Shown: positions 25,503 through 40,954, numbered from the stretch's first letter. The stretch is 64,000 nucleotides of DNA from Nansenia antarctica (GCA_963989245.1 OZ022349.1:11576167-11640166), one strand, 5' to 3'. Made by a program: numbers and translations. Notes: generated by a model not told the origin, from the sequence alone.

Positions 25503-26690
25503 TGTGGTTCTTCCTCGGGTGGTTCTCTTCCTCCTGCCTTGTGGGTTCCATGTTAGAGCCCTGCTGCTTTGCAATTGATTTGTTTTGTCTTCTGAGTGTG
25601 TGGCCTATCCAGTTCCATTTTCCCCCTCCTGATTTGGATTTCTTGTACGGTGAGTTTCCACAGGTTGCTGTGTGAGATGGTGTTGGGCCGGTAGATTCCG
25701 AGGAGGCGTCGGAGGCAGCAGCAGTTAATGAATGTCTGTAGTTTGTTGAGTATGTTAGTGGTTGTCTTCCAGGTCTCAGATCTGTGAAGTAGAGTGGATT
25801 TGACATTCGAGTTAAAGATTTTTTGTTTGGTCTTGAGTGATAGGTTTTTTGTTTTCCAGATTTTGTTTAAAATGTCGAATGCTGTGCCCCGCGGTGGTGT
25901 AGCGGTCTAAGCACTGGCCACTAGTGCAAGCTGCCCACCGGGGACTGGGATCGTATCCCAGCTCGCCAGATCTGGATATGGCTGGGGCACACACGGGGAG
26001 CGGCATATTGGGCGGCCGCTCCCGAGGGCGGTATAGGAGTATTTCCGGACAAGGATCCGTCGCGCAACAGCGGGGTGCCGGAATAACAGGTGCTGGGCTT
26101 GAGGAGCCAGTCAGCTAGTCTGCCTGGCGGCCTCTTCTGGGACTGCCGGCCACGGGGTCGTGCGGCGTGCGGCGGATCCTTCGCAATAGGCAGGGGATAA
26201 TTGGATGCTAGGTTGGGTTCAATTGGCTACCAAATTGGGTGAAAAAGGGATAAAATCTGAAAAACTAATTAAAAAAATAATAATATGTGGAATGCTGTCT
26301 GTGCGTTGTCCTTGCCAATTCTGGCTCTGACATCCTCCTCCGTCCACAGTAAGTATACTCCAGATGTATGTGAAACTAACTACCTCTAGCTAGTTTTGAT
26401 CCAAGATTATTGGTGTGTTGGCATTACTTTGGCTTTCGATGAGTTGATTTTGAGCCCAAGTGAAGCAGCTGTTATCTCTAGTTTGTATGATTTTTCCTGT
26501 TGATGGATGTGTGCTAGTAGTGCCAAATCATCAGCTGTTCGGTCAGGCTCCGCTGTATGCCGGTTTGGCTATTGCTGGTTACCTGTTTCATAGTCCAGTC
26601 TATGCGGAGGAGGAAGAGGAAGGGCCAGAACAAGCATTCCTGCCACACCCCAGTCAGGACCTCAAAGGACTTTGATATTTCATCCTTCAT
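25500..26690 (-). pseudogene. Non-LTR retrotransposon (RTE-like RT), interrupted by a SINE
   Basis: On the minus strand the order is a degraded TGVRQGC-type block (LTGVWQECLF...PFLFLL near 26650-26600), then TADDLALLAHIHQQ (ADD at 26515-26535) and SLGLKINSSKAKVM. After the SINE comes FDILNKIWKTKNLSLKTK, and finally the C-terminal GKWNWIGHTLRRQNKSIAKQ near 25600. These are the palm catalytic block and C-terminal motif of an RTE-like reverse transcriptase. At least one frameshift lies between the first two blocks, and the SINE at 25886-26284 splits the C-terminal part. The 3' end abuts a (GT)n tract. The endonuclease and N-terminal RT are missing. Confidence 0.85.
25886..26284 (+). mobile_element. 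tRNA-derived SINE (399 bp) with target duplication
   Basis: It starts GCCCCGCGGTGGTGTAGCGG (A box TGGTGTAGCGG) and has a B box GGATCGTATCCC about 55 bases on, giving an internal RNA polymerase III promoter. The body is GC-rich. The tail reads GGGTGAAAAAGGGATAAAAT and ends in AT-rich repeats. A 14-bp target duplication, ATGTSGAATGCTGT, flanks it at 25872-25885 and 26285-26298 with one mismatch. The target is a LINE coding region. Confidence 0.88.
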
Positions 26691-28126
26691 GAAGAACTAC
26701 CCATTGGTAGGTGCACTTGATGATGCTGATGAACCAAAAATCAAAAAAAAAGAAAAATTCTATGAAATTAACGTTAGATACAAACAGTACACAGTACACA
26801 GCTGAGGGGGAAAAAATAGTGTTTAATCATCATTTTGCTAAAAGGCTTTAACAAAAAAGGGAGGATTGGCACTGGATCTGAGCGGGGTGACGTGGGACGT
26901 CTCAGTGCGTCAGAAGAAGAAGAAGAGAGAGAGAGAGAGAGTGATCTCTTGGGCGGGTACACAGTATCACCACCTGGTAGCAGCCTGGTTTAAATTACTC
27001 TTCCCCACTGAGCCTGGTCATATCTAACAGCACACAGGCTCTGTCAATGAGCTGGGGCAACTCAGATCCATGCCTTTGCTGTACTGCTAATGTTTCATGG
27101 GTTGAAGTCCAATCACACTGGAACAGACTGTCCAGTGAAATAAGGAATTACATAGACTTAATTCCACACTGCATTTCATTGCTCTGTCTCTGTTACATTG
27201 CTAAACCTGTGGTTCAGTGGTTAATAATCAGTATTATTTCAGTGGTTGGTTGGTGAATGTTCAAGTTATAGAGGAAAGACTGGTGTTGTTTTTGGAGATC
27301 AGTGAGATGCTGCGTAGTAGTATTTTGCAGTCACTATGACAGCATGCAATCTTTAGGTCTGAACTGGTTTTATGTTCTGTAGGGATTTTCCAACGAGCAG
27401 GTCTTTGGTTATATCATACAGACTAATTTAATGCGATTGGATGGCCATTGCATTCACCCTGACACATCTGAACTGAATCAGAGGATGGGTTTCTTATTCA
27501 GTTATTCAACGGTTCAAAGCATTTAGATCACAAATAAATAACATCTCATCTTTAATATTATTGACATTTGAGTTACAGTACATCCCATCAAGTTAATGTA
27601 TGGAGGAAGATACCATATTCAAAATGTTAAATTATATATGGTCATATTTGACTGAAGCCTCAAAGGGTCATTAGTATACGGTGAATGCTATCGTAGGTTT
27701 GACATCTATGAAAAAAAATCCTCAGATCATATTTCCTCCCCCCCATACCATGAGCTTCGATGAGAGAGTGCCCTTCTTCAGTGTACTGGAAAAGGGAGTT
27801 CTGATATCCAATTAAATTCCGTTGCTGAGGGGCATCGCCTGAGTTAATCCCAATGTTCAGAAAGATCATTAGCGTTCCAGAGAGAGGGGGGGGGGACTGA
27901 ACGGCTGACTGTTACTTGACGAGAGCGAGGAAAACAGGGAAAATAAGAGTTAGGTAATGAGGCGGCTGAAAAGGGTGGTGGTGACACAGATATGTCTTTG
28001 TGAACCGCATGTTTTTTTGATTTAGGTAACTGCTCACAAGGCAGGGTGTGAAAAAGCAGCGAAAACATGTATTTTTTTTAGAAACACTCACAGTTTGCGG
28101 GACGACGGGAAAGTTGGAAAACAACC
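26691..28126. other. Intergenic, nothing recognised
   Basis: No coding or repeat signal beyond a short (GA)n at 26917-26941. Confidence 0.5.
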
Positions 28127-28453
28127 GGAAAAAAACACTTTCTGGTATCGAGGAGCGTTGTTCTGACAGAGAATTAGGAGAGGTAGAGGAGAGGTAGAGG
28201 AGAGGGGAGGGGAGGGGAGGAGAGGTAGAGGTAGAGAAGAGGAGAGGAGGGGAGGGGAGGAGAGGAGAGGAGAGGAGGGGAGGGGAGGGGAGAGGTAGAG
28301 GAGAGGGGAGGGGAGGAGAGGTAGAGGTAGAGAAGAGGAGAGGAGGGGAGGGGAGGGGAGAGGTAGAGGAGAGGGGAGTGGAGTGGAGGGGAGGAGAGGA
28401 GGGGAAAAAAACACTTTCTGGTATTGAGGAGCGTTGTTCTGACAGAGAATTAG
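28127..28453. repeat. Purine minisatellite bracketed by 51-bp direct repeats
   Basis: Near-identical 51-bp sequences (one C/T difference) lie at 28127-28177 and 28403-28453, each containing CACTTTCTGGTAT and GAGCGTTGTTCTGACAGAG. The 225 bp between them are purine-only-like GAGGGGAGG/GAGGTAGAG units in repeated blocks. The layout is a 276-bp tandem duplication or an array that expanded and captured the flank. Confidence 0.9.
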
Positions 28454-29144
28454 AGTGATGGTGAATAATCAAAGTCCCAACAGCAATAATAAAACAACAC
28501 ATCTAAAAAGCAGCGAAGATACACATTTTTGCTACAAAAGAGGGAGACAAACCCAACTCTGCTTCCTTCAAATACAGATCACCATACAGTACCAACATCA
28601 GGTGGGAAGGCCCTCATGTTGTCAGCCAACCACTAGCCGGCACCTGTTACAGCTCATTTAGTGTATAGCTTTAGTGAGGGCTGGAGCAACTTGTTAAACT
28701 CCATATCTTACACTCACAGCACCTGTGTCAAGGCTCTATAAGACACAAGACCCAGATGTTAATTAGTATGAAGGAATCACCACACAACCAAGGTCCATAC
28801 TGTTTGTAGATGGTGGACCATGATAATCAATGTTCCTGAAAATACAAATAGTAGTGTTTTATGTCACATTTGGTTAATAATCCACTATGTCACATCACGA
28901 AAAAAGCAGTGCTTTATAAGCACACCTCAGGTTGATAGAGTGAGTGCAGATGAGGACTCATAGCTCTGACCTACCTTGCAAATGATGTCTTCAGTGATAA
29001 CAGGGTCATTCTGAGGACAGACGTTCCGCTCCCTATCTTTCCTGTTCATGTGAGTTCATGTGCAGTTCCTATGGCAGTGGCAGCAGAGGGCAAACCCCAG
29101 TAGGGTGCAGTTTTACAGTTTACATTGAAGTAATGCAGCTAAAC

Positions 29145-29362
29145 GACCTCTGTGACTCATTTGGTAGAGCATGGCGTGTGAATGTGTGTGTGAACGGGTG
29201 AATGAGAGGACATTGTAAAGCGTTTTGGAATAAGGCGCTATATAAGTGCTGTCCAATGCTTAGGTTGGGTGTTCGATTACCACTGGGACCATATGAAAAA
29301 TGTATGCGCTTACTGCAATGTAAGTCGCTTTGGATAAAAGCGTCAGCTAAATGGCATATACA
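29145..29362 (+). mobile_element. HpaI-like tRNA-derived SINE with another SINE fragment inside
   Basis: The head CTCATTTGGTAGAGCATGGC (A box) is followed after an interruption by GTGTTCGATTACC (B box). Next come ATGAAAAATGTATGC and the tail GTAAGTCGCTTTGGATAAAA with GTCAGCTAAATGGC. This head-body-tail order is that of salmonid HpaI-type SINEs as I remember them. Bases 29177-29250 do not belong to it. Confidence 0.75.
29177..29250 (+). mobile_element. SINE 3' fragment nested in the HpaI-like SINE
   Basis: GTGTGTGAACGGGTGAATGA, CATTGTAAAGCG and AAGGCGCTATATAAGTGC are the 3' module also seen at 20.90-20.97 kb. It interrupts the A-to-B-box region of the host SINE, which shows the order of insertion. 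Confidence 0.65.
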
Positions 29363-29823
29363 GTATTACGGTATATATAAACAATCTCCAAAATGTATTC
29401 ACAAACCGTCTGCCTTACGAAAACATGAACCTAAATGATCAGTCCAATGATAATGTCGTTTTCCAAACTAGGAAAGTCTGGTCTCAACCAGGTTAGGCTG
29501 TGAACAAATGACATTGACATTGACAGATCCATGTGGATGTGTCATTTGCTTGGCTAAAGAGGGAAGTAGAAAATAAACGATTGCGATATGAGAACTGGCT
29601 TATCTTGACCTGCTTATTTTCGATTGAGTTCTTAGAGCCCGTGGCAGTATACAAGTGCTCTTCAATCCTGGTCCTGGGCCCTGTAGAGTGTGTAGGCTTT
29701 TGTTCCAGCCAGTATATTATACATTCATTGCAAGATCTCAACAGTGAGGGTAACCACTATTAATTAAACTAATCCAGAGCTGTGACCCTGGATCTGAGCC
29801 ACGGAGGCTGGAGAGAGACAGAT

Positions 29824-29937
29824 GTTAGTGTGCAAGCATAGGGTGTAGAGTGGAGACAGGGGTTAGGGTGCAAGCATAGGGTGTAGAGTGGAGACAGGGG
29901 TTAGGGTGCAAGCATCGGGTGAAGGGTGAAGACAGGG
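29824..29937. repeat. 38-bp minisatellite, three copies
   Basis: Units start GTTAGKGTGCAAGCATMGGG at 29824, 29862 and 29900. The first two are nearly identical; the third differs at several positions. Confidence 0.9.
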
Positions 29938-30039
29938 GTTTCACAGGTATCCAGGAGGCTGCTGTAGAGGGCATCACATGTCAGTGTAGGGCCTGGAGAA
30001 CAGATGGCCCAGTCAAGTCTCATTCAGAAGCTGGAGAGG

Positions 30040-30472
30040 AGAGGGACTCAAGGATACAATGGAATGGAGCTGGGAGGGGAAACCTGTAGGAAGGAGAGAG
30101 AGATAGATAAGTGGTTTAGCAGGACATATCGGGTGGCCAATCCCTCCCACCCGATGTACTGCGAGCTGGCGGGGATGAGGAGCAAGTTCAGCCACAGATT
30201 TGTTCTCCCCCGTCAAAGTACAAAAAGATTTGGACAGTCCTTCGTTCCAGCTGCACTCCGACTCTACAACCAGGCCCTGCAGGGTGGGGGAGACCTGGAG
30301 CTGGAACTTTTGGAACTTTTTACTTATTGAGCCTGCACTGTTTTATGTATTTTATTGAATGTTTTCTGTTTTCTGTATTGAATGTTTTCTGCCCTAACTG
30401 AGCTGTTTGACAACAACATTTCCCCATTGGGGACAATAAAGGTTTTCAATCAATCAATCAATATTTAACCCT
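30040..30472 (+). pseudogene. LINE 3' end (L2-like)
   Basis: The frame contains MRSKFSHRFVLPRQSTKRFG and SFVPAALRLYNQ, which match the C-terminal region of L2-like LINE proteins. A stop follows at about 30330, then an AT-rich UTR ending ACAATAAAGGTTTTCAATC and a (CAAT)n tail. The upstream RT domain is absent. It is one of several 5'-truncated LINEs here, but a different family from those at 14.6 and 21.3 kb. Confidence 0.75.
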
Positions 30473-31129
30473 AATTCATACTATTGAACCACATCAGGCT
30501 GGGCTGAGCTAAACTATACTGGGCTGGCCTGGTTATGGCCATCCACATACATGTAGTAGTTGTTGAAACAGTGCTGGAAAGGACAGTGTGAAATGAAAAT
30601 GTATGTTACCAGCACAATATGGTTAGTGTTGGCCTTGCAGAGGATAACACCGAGGGAGTAGAAAGCATGGGTGCCAAGACCATTCAAGCAAGTACAGTAT
30701 TTGTGGATGACAAATGTTTCAGACGTTTGCTTCAGTGATTAGAGTGTGTGTTGATTGTGTCCTGTAGGGCCACGGGAAGAGTCACATCAATGTGTCTAGC
30801 TGCTACCTGTTCCACAGACGAATGTTCTGTTTTTTAATAATATTTCATTAGAACAACATTAATTACACAGGTGATTGTGATTTCAAGAGCCGTCGGGAAA
30901 ATCTGCGTCCTGTGATCAATCACTCATTTGCTGCTAAACCCTTAATTGATTTATACAGCATTGGGCCATAACTAGATGAGTCATCCAGGAACACATACAT
31001 TACAGTATAGGCAAACAACATGCCGATAATATTAGTCATATCTTTGACCCATCATTTGACCCATCATTGTCAATGTTCTCTGTAGTGTTTTGCGTAGGCC
31101 TCCAAAACAACACATCAACCAACAGTAAC

Positions 31130-31402
<273 letters not shown>

Positions 31403-31689
31403 GTTGCTGTTGGTTGATTGGTTGTCTAACTCTTTCCTAAAAACACTTCCGGGCTGCATTTACTGGACCATACAAGTTATGTTTAATACTCCACTGTCAA
31501 TGTCTAAATGTTTTTGATTGTTTAAAAGTGTTTGCTAGTGAGTGGTACCTATTGATCAGAGGTCAAATGGACAAAGTTATTGGTTGTTATTTTCATCACG
31601 ACTCGGTGAGAATTTATATCAATATTAATATAAATCTGTTTTAAACTACTCATGAAATGGCTCAAGGCCAATGCCTAAAACATCCAACA

Positions 31690-31812
31690 CACGCATTCAC
31701 CACACACATTAACCACACAAATTCACCACACGCATTCACCACACAAATTCACCACACACATTTACCACACACATTCACCACACACATTCACCACGCGCAT
31801 TCACCACACGCA
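31690..31812. repeat. 12-14-bp CACACATTCACC minisatellite
   Basis: About nine to ten degenerate units of ACACRMATTCACC, derived from a CA-rich sequence. Confidence 0.8.
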
Positions 31813-32589
31813 TCTGACCACAGAAATGCTGTTTTAAAAACACATTTTGTAAAGAGAGAGTGAAGAGCAGCTCCATATCTTCTCCTGATAATAACTCATA
31901 AGCCATCTTGTAAGCTAAAGGTCTTGATCAAGAATTATTATATTCATAAATAATGCATAGCCATTTACAGGATTGCTGATGCAGTACTTAGCTGAAGAAT
32001 ACTGTGCACAGTACTGCGCATATCATTTAATCATTTCATCATTTTATCATCAAGCCAAATGTTAATCCTCCCGTCAGTTTGACATGCTTACCTCCATGAC
32101 CATGACTGACCCACCGTAGCAGATTGCTCTAATTGTATTAAGCTCAATAATCTCAGATTATGGCCCCAGTGTATAAAATAATCTGTTTGCCCTGTTTAAT
32201 CAGACAAAAGGGTATTAGGGCAGGTGTGCCAGCTTTGTGTTACTTTGTCGGTATGATCAACTGGAAAGAGGTCAATGTCACCTTATAGTAGGCTACAGTA
32301 ACTACACAACTCAAAGCAGGCCTCTTTAACGGCCATTATGGGTCAAGCCATCAGTGCATTTGTGTGTTGTATACTGTATGGAATCTTACACTCTCTTTGA
32401 CAGTTCCAAAGTAAGAAACAAATGATCAGATGGCCTCATATTTTGCCAAATGATGTGTGGTTGAAACACTTGTTGTGTAGAAGTACAGTAGTACCGCTCA
32501 AAAGCATATTGTATTAGGTGTTTTACTGGGTGGATAACTTCTACATAAGGTTGACGCTTTCCATGTTTCAATGGAACCCTTATTGAGAA

Positions 32590-32591
<2 letters not shown>

Positions 32592-32627
<36 letters not shown>
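32592..32627. repeat. (GT)n microsatellite
   Basis: Short GT array. Confidence 0.9.
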
Positions 32628-32629
<2 letters not shown>

Positions 32630-34011
32630 AATATATATAGTATATATGTCTACATGTACCACCATTTTCAAACACATTTAAAATTCAAATTGATTACATA
32701 ATAGCTAGTCTTCCTTCAATGTGATACACACACATGCATGCACGCAAGTGATCACGCTAACAAAATCCTTTCCAGGAGATTTCCATATGTCAAGTAAATG
32801 AAGCTGGATGATTGTGCATGGGAAAGACCTCTGGTTCACCACAGCAAAATATAGAGATGCTTTATGAGAGACTGGAGGATAGAATTGAATGGCTCTATGA
32901 CATTAAATCTTCATCTACTGTACCGTATGCAGTAGTGATAAGCTTCCAAAGCATATGGATCATGGTAACCCATTCTACATATCCGAGTCATTATATTATC
33001 TCTGGCACTTCACCGGCAATGGAAAGATTAAAAAAACGTATCACAAAAAACGTGAGGATGAAAAAAGTCATGCCCATTATGAAAAGGAATGGGATCAAAA
33101 TAAATTGTGTTTCAGATCGACGGTGTGTATAATTCAGCAACTGCATGTTTTCACTTCAGTTACAACTAACCCTTAAATATCCACATCAAACAAGTGTAGT
33201 GCGTCTGTGTAGATGAAACATTTCTCATTAGTGGCTTTAAGCTCATAAGCATTAGCATGCTGAGTATTTTTAACCTCCTGACCCACTGTGGATTGATTGA
33301 AGAGGCACAATGTTTATCGGGTAATCTGTCTCTGATGGGAAGTGGGGGAGGGGGTGTTGGCTTAGCTGCCGCTGAAAGTTTCTGTTTCTTTGGTGAAAAA
33401 GGTAGAATTAGGAGTTAAGCAGAACTGTCAGAAGTATTTTGACAATTTGTACAGAGTTGAGAAAATATATTTATGTATTATAAGCCCCCAGTCCAGAACT
33501 GAGATTGCCGTCCCTGAGGAGAAATGGATTTCATTACTTTTTAAACCCGTCCTGTCAATCGTGGAAAGGTGTTTAACCTAATGCCAAACTGGATTTGTCA
33601 TTAAAGAAAGAGAGGGAGATAAGAGCTCTACAGAAACATTTAGATTTACTGTCTCGGCTTATGCTGTGCTTTTACATAACATTCATAAATTCACAAATTC
33701 AAAGACATGGAAATGCATGTTGACATGCAATGTAATTTGACTTGGGGCCTAATGGTAAAAGACAATTAACTCTGAACTTGAATACATTTGCTTGAATGTC
33801 AGTAAATAGAATTATATTATTAATAGTATAATAATAATACTAGTAGTATGTGATACATAGGAAAAAATGCTTTCATTGCAAATGTTTTATTGTTATGATA
33901 AATTCATGATAATTGTTTTCATGTGTCACCCACATGCAATATCAACAGACGGTATCACAACAACTCCATCCTCCATCAGCTACTGCAGCGCTCAGAGGAA
34001 GATAATGAAGT

Positions 34012-34455
34012 GCTGTCTGTCTGATTGCCTGTCTGTCTGTCTGCCACAACATGTCTGTCTGTCTGCCTGCCGTTCTGTCTGTCTGTCTCTCTCTGTCCGT
34101 CTGACTGCCTATCTGTCTGTTTGCCCCAACATGTCTGTCACTCTGTCTGCCTACTGGTCTGTCTGTCTGTCTGTCTGTCTGTCTGCCTCCTGGCCTGTCT
34201 GACTACTTGTCTGTCTGTCTGTCTGCCACAACATATCTGTCTATCTGTCTGCCTACTGGTCTGTCTGTCTGTCTGTCAGTCTGTCTGCCTCCTGGCATGT
34301 CTGACTACTTGTCTGTCTGTCTGTCTGCCACAACATATCTGTCTATCTGTCTGCCTGTTGATCTGTCTGTCTGTCTGCCTGTCTGCCTGCTTGCTTGCCT
34401 GTGTGTCTGTCTGTCTGTCTGTCTGTCTGCCTGCCTGTCTGCTTGCTTGCTTGCC

Positions 34456-34490
<35 letters not shown>

Positions 34491-34500
34491 GTCTGCCACA
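34012..34500. repeat. Degenerate (CTGT)n / compound minisatellite
   Basis: CTGT and CTGC tetramers form higher-order units of about 102 bp, for example around 34191 and 34293, each containing GACTACTTGTCTG and GCCACAACATATCTG. Open frames through it on both strands are simple translations of the repeat. Confidence 0.9.
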
Positions 34501-36096
<1,596 letters not shown>

Positions 36097-36472
36097 ATAG
36101 CCACCCACACAAAGAGCCAAAACCTTATGACCACTAACAGGTGAGGTGAATAACATTGATTATCTTGTGACAACAGCACCTGTCAAGGGGTGGGATATAT
36201 TAGGCAGCAAGTGAACAGTCAGTTCTTGATGTGTTGGATGCAGGAGAAATGGGCAGGAGTGAAGACCTGAGTGACTTCGACAAGGACCAAATTGTTATGG
36301 CCAGACAACTGGGTCAGAGTATCTCTGAAACGGCAAGGCTATGCTACCGGTCAGCAATGGTGAGTACCTACAGGGTCTTGGCTGCCCAAGGCACATCAAT
36401 GCGCGAGCATATTAGACATAATAGCAACAGCATATTAGGCAGGTGGTCATAATGCTTTGGCTCGTCAGTGTA
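36097..36472 (+). mobile_element. Internally deleted Tc1-like transposon
   Basis: The right end GTCATAATGCTTTGGCTCGT CAGTGTA is the usual Tc1 terminal repeat in inverted form. The left end carries AAAACCTTATGACCACTAAC. A frame at 36249-36340 reads MGRSEDLSDFDKDQIVMARQ and then LGQSISETARL, the start of a Tc1-like transposase with its first helix-turn-helix. The rest of the ORF is deleted, leaving about 376 bp. Confidence 0.82.
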
Positions 36473-36715
36473 TAGAGTTTACCCATTTCAAACCTTCAAA
36501 CATTACATTTCAGTGAAAGCATTAGTTAACATGTCAAAGAGGAATAAATTCATAATAACGTGCACGCTCCTGTGGTTGTGCCCATAAAACATTTACTGTA
36601 CAAAAGACCAGTCCACTAAAGAAAACTGTAGTTACCAACACAATAGCGTGTTGTGCTTCCAACCGTATACAGTCAACACCCTTTCCAAGGTCTGTTAAGA
36701 GCATGGGCTGTATAC

Positions 36716-37798
36716 CAGGGGCGGATTTAGGATCGTAGGAGATCCGGGGCTTAGCCCAGAGGGAGAATATAATGTGCGCGCGGAGCGCGCCGAATTTTTT
36801 TGCCTTCAACCTTCAACTTACCACCACCTTAAAGCGGACAAAAGGCACTGGAGAACACATATACATTCACACCCTTTAATGAAGCAAACTAATTGTGGTG
36901 GTTCTGGGCACAGAGGGAGGTCAGCACACGTAGCTCCCCCTGTCAGTCACCATCATTTATATTTGTATAGAATTACATAATTGATGGGCTGAGGCTAGTT
37001 ATGTTACAGTATGTATATCAGGGCAGACTCTGTGCTCACCACTTATATTGTATTTAGAGTCTTGTCCTGTGTTATATGACGATATATTACATGTATTGTT
37101 GGCCTGTGTATAGTACTGTGAAATCAAATCCCCCCTGGGACATTAAACAAACTTAGTTAGTTAGAGTTACATCTTAGGATAGATTTGAGTCATGTTCTGT
37201 ATACATACATACTACCATAAGGGCATACTTAATGTGGTTACTCCATGTTTACTAGCTGTAACATTAACGTTACATCATTCTTTTTCACTTGTTACTCAGT
37301 CAACCAGAGTGCAGATATCAAAGACTATCAGCCTGTTATTCACTTTATTTGAATAAGTATTATAAGTATAATATTACTTTATTTGAATAAGTATTATCCT
37401 TTGTTTGATTTCTTACCATGTACCGTAACAGTACCTTGCTATGTTTCATTTTCATTATAACATAACGTTATGTTATGATAGCCAGCTAGCATTAGCAAAC
37501 CGGAAAAGTAGTGTCAGTGAGTCAGTCACCTTTCTAATAAGATTCACAAACCTGAAACATCATCTATGTCATCACTGCTGGTGAAGTCATTGTTGTCAGC
37601 TGCTGATACGGCTGCTGCAACAGTTCTTGGCGCTTGTTTTGTTGAAAACAACTTTGGGATATCCATCCTTACAATTGTGCAAGTCAGGCACTGATTGAGA
37701 TCACTTCTTCTTCAGGGCAGGGCAGGCTACGCAGTATGCAGGCTAATGTCGCGCAGCTGCTGCCTCTCTGTTGGACTCCGGTACTGCACGTTACTCAC

Positions 37799-37833
<35 letters not shown>

Positions 37834-37905
37834 TAAAACATTCGGGGCTTTTCAGAAAACATCCGGGGCTTGAGCCCCAGTAGTCACCCCCTAGCGCCGC
37901 CCCTG
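36716..37905 (-). mobile_element. hAT transposon, 1.19 kb, with perfect 8-bp target duplication
   Basis: The ends CAGGGGCGG (36716) and CCGCCCCTG (ending 37905) are inverted. They are flanked on both sides by CTGTATAC (36708-36715 and 37906-37913), the 8-bp target duplication of the hAT superfamily. The minus strand keeps what looks like the first transposase exon at 37548-37666. Inside also lie a LINE-like tail (about 37020-37165, CTGGGACATTAAACAAAC with TTAG repeats) and a 29-bp poly-T. Most of the transposase is missing, so it is non-autonomous. Confidence 0.88.
37548..37666 (-). pseudogene. hAT transposase first-exon remnant
   Basis: Minus-strand ATG at 37666 opens a frame reading MDIPKLFSTKQAPRTVAAAV and then SAADNNDFTSSDDIDDVSG, followed by a possible splice donor (CAG|GTTTGT). 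A MDI-x-K-F/L-F start followed by a low-complexity acidic stretch is typical of hAT transposases with an N-terminal zinc finger. No zinc finger or catalytic block remains in the element. Confidence 0.5.
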
Positions 37906-37913
37906 CTGTATAC

Positions 37914-40079
<2,166 letters not shown>

Positions 40080-40479
40080 TCTTAGCGTAGTCTTTGGGTG
40101 CCGGTGTGCCACACTGCCCACGCAAGTCTCCAACTCGGGCTAAAATAAGCACGACACCGACTATATTACCCACTTTTGAACGCAGTTATAATCATCGTAT
40201 TCGGAAATCATACGTCAGTTATCTCAATGATCCATTGTCCACAGTTGAATAACACTGCATTTTGCGAGTGGAGGACTCGACCGTTGAGCGGTCAAAGACC
40301 GATAACGGTTCAGATATGTGGATGTCGTGCCTCTAGGCACTGATTGTTCGATAGGCTACTGTTCTCGCACTGGTGAAGACGACCTATTAGAGAAGTTATA
40401 CAACCTCGGAATTTCAGATTATGACGGTAGCCATATGTTGAAGTTGTATAGATAGTGTGCGGTTTTCGTTCGTGACCAA

Positions 40480-40698
40480 TCAGGTTCTATCTCCGTTTAG
40501 GGCAGTTCAGAGATATTGAGCGTAAAAGTTTTTACATTCCATTATGTTTTGTGAGATGGAACCTTTGTATTTTATGAATTACTAACTCAAAAATGTCAAC
40601 ATTTTAAAAACAACACCACACAGGCATTAATAAACACCCAATGGACCAGATTATGTAAAAAAAACTCAATTTTGACAAAAATGGAGATAGAACCTTAT
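40480..40698. mobile_element. MITE-like element upstream of ca10
   Basis: Imperfect terminal inverted repeats bound about 219 bp: AGGTTCTATCTCC at 40482-40494 and its reverse complement at 40683-40695. The inside is AT-rich and non-coding, with poly-A runs. The repeat ends and length are typical of a non-autonomous DNA transposon. No superfamily is assigned because no clear target duplication could be fixed. It lies immediately upstream of the putative promoter. Confidence 0.55.
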
Positions 40699-40734
40699 AA
40701 TTATAACGTCACGAGTTGCGTAGTCTCTATGTTG

Positions 40735-40835
40735 GTGTGAACACGAGAGCGCGCGTGGCACGTATCCTAACCCTCTCACTGAACAGTGAATATGAGCGGA
40801 GCGCGCCCCCTTGCAGACGAACGCACAGTCCCGTC
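40735..40835 (+). promoter_or_regulatory. CG-rich putative promoter segment of ca10
   Basis: A local concentration of CpG dinucleotides (GAGAGCGCGCGTGGC, GCGGAGCGCGCCCC) stands out in an AT-rich neighbourhood. It lies about 500-600 bp upstream of the start codon. A CRE half-site-like AACGTCACG lies just upstream at about 40706. It is a plausible promoter or small CpG island, but no transcription start can be assigned from sequence. Confidence 0.35.
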
Positions 40836-40954
40836 CACTATGCCCCATTCCGTCAATGTAAACCCCAGACAGAGTTGTATATCTGCTTTCTTCCATATAT
40901 CGTTTCTAATAGGACTCATACTTGGACACTATCTCTCTTTCTAACTCTTTCTAG

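Noticed and set aside
25886..25970. tRNA-like sequence on the plus strand
   Set aside because: SINE head: spacing and flanking duplication fit a retroposon, and no cloverleaf with a proper acceptor stem was found.
27912..28502. 196-codon minus-strand frame, Ser/Pro/Leu repeats
   Set aside because: Translation of the bracketed purine minisatellite; repeat-driven in several frames.
29824..29937. Regular 38-bp repeats suggestive of a CRISPR-like array
   Set aside because: Units are directly abutting without unique spacers, in a eukaryotic genome; an ordinary minisatellite. The same applies to the 29-bp units at 48139-48225.
32812..33132. 106-codon plus-strand frame
   Set aside because: AT-rich, no recognisable domain and no splice or expression signal; probably chance.
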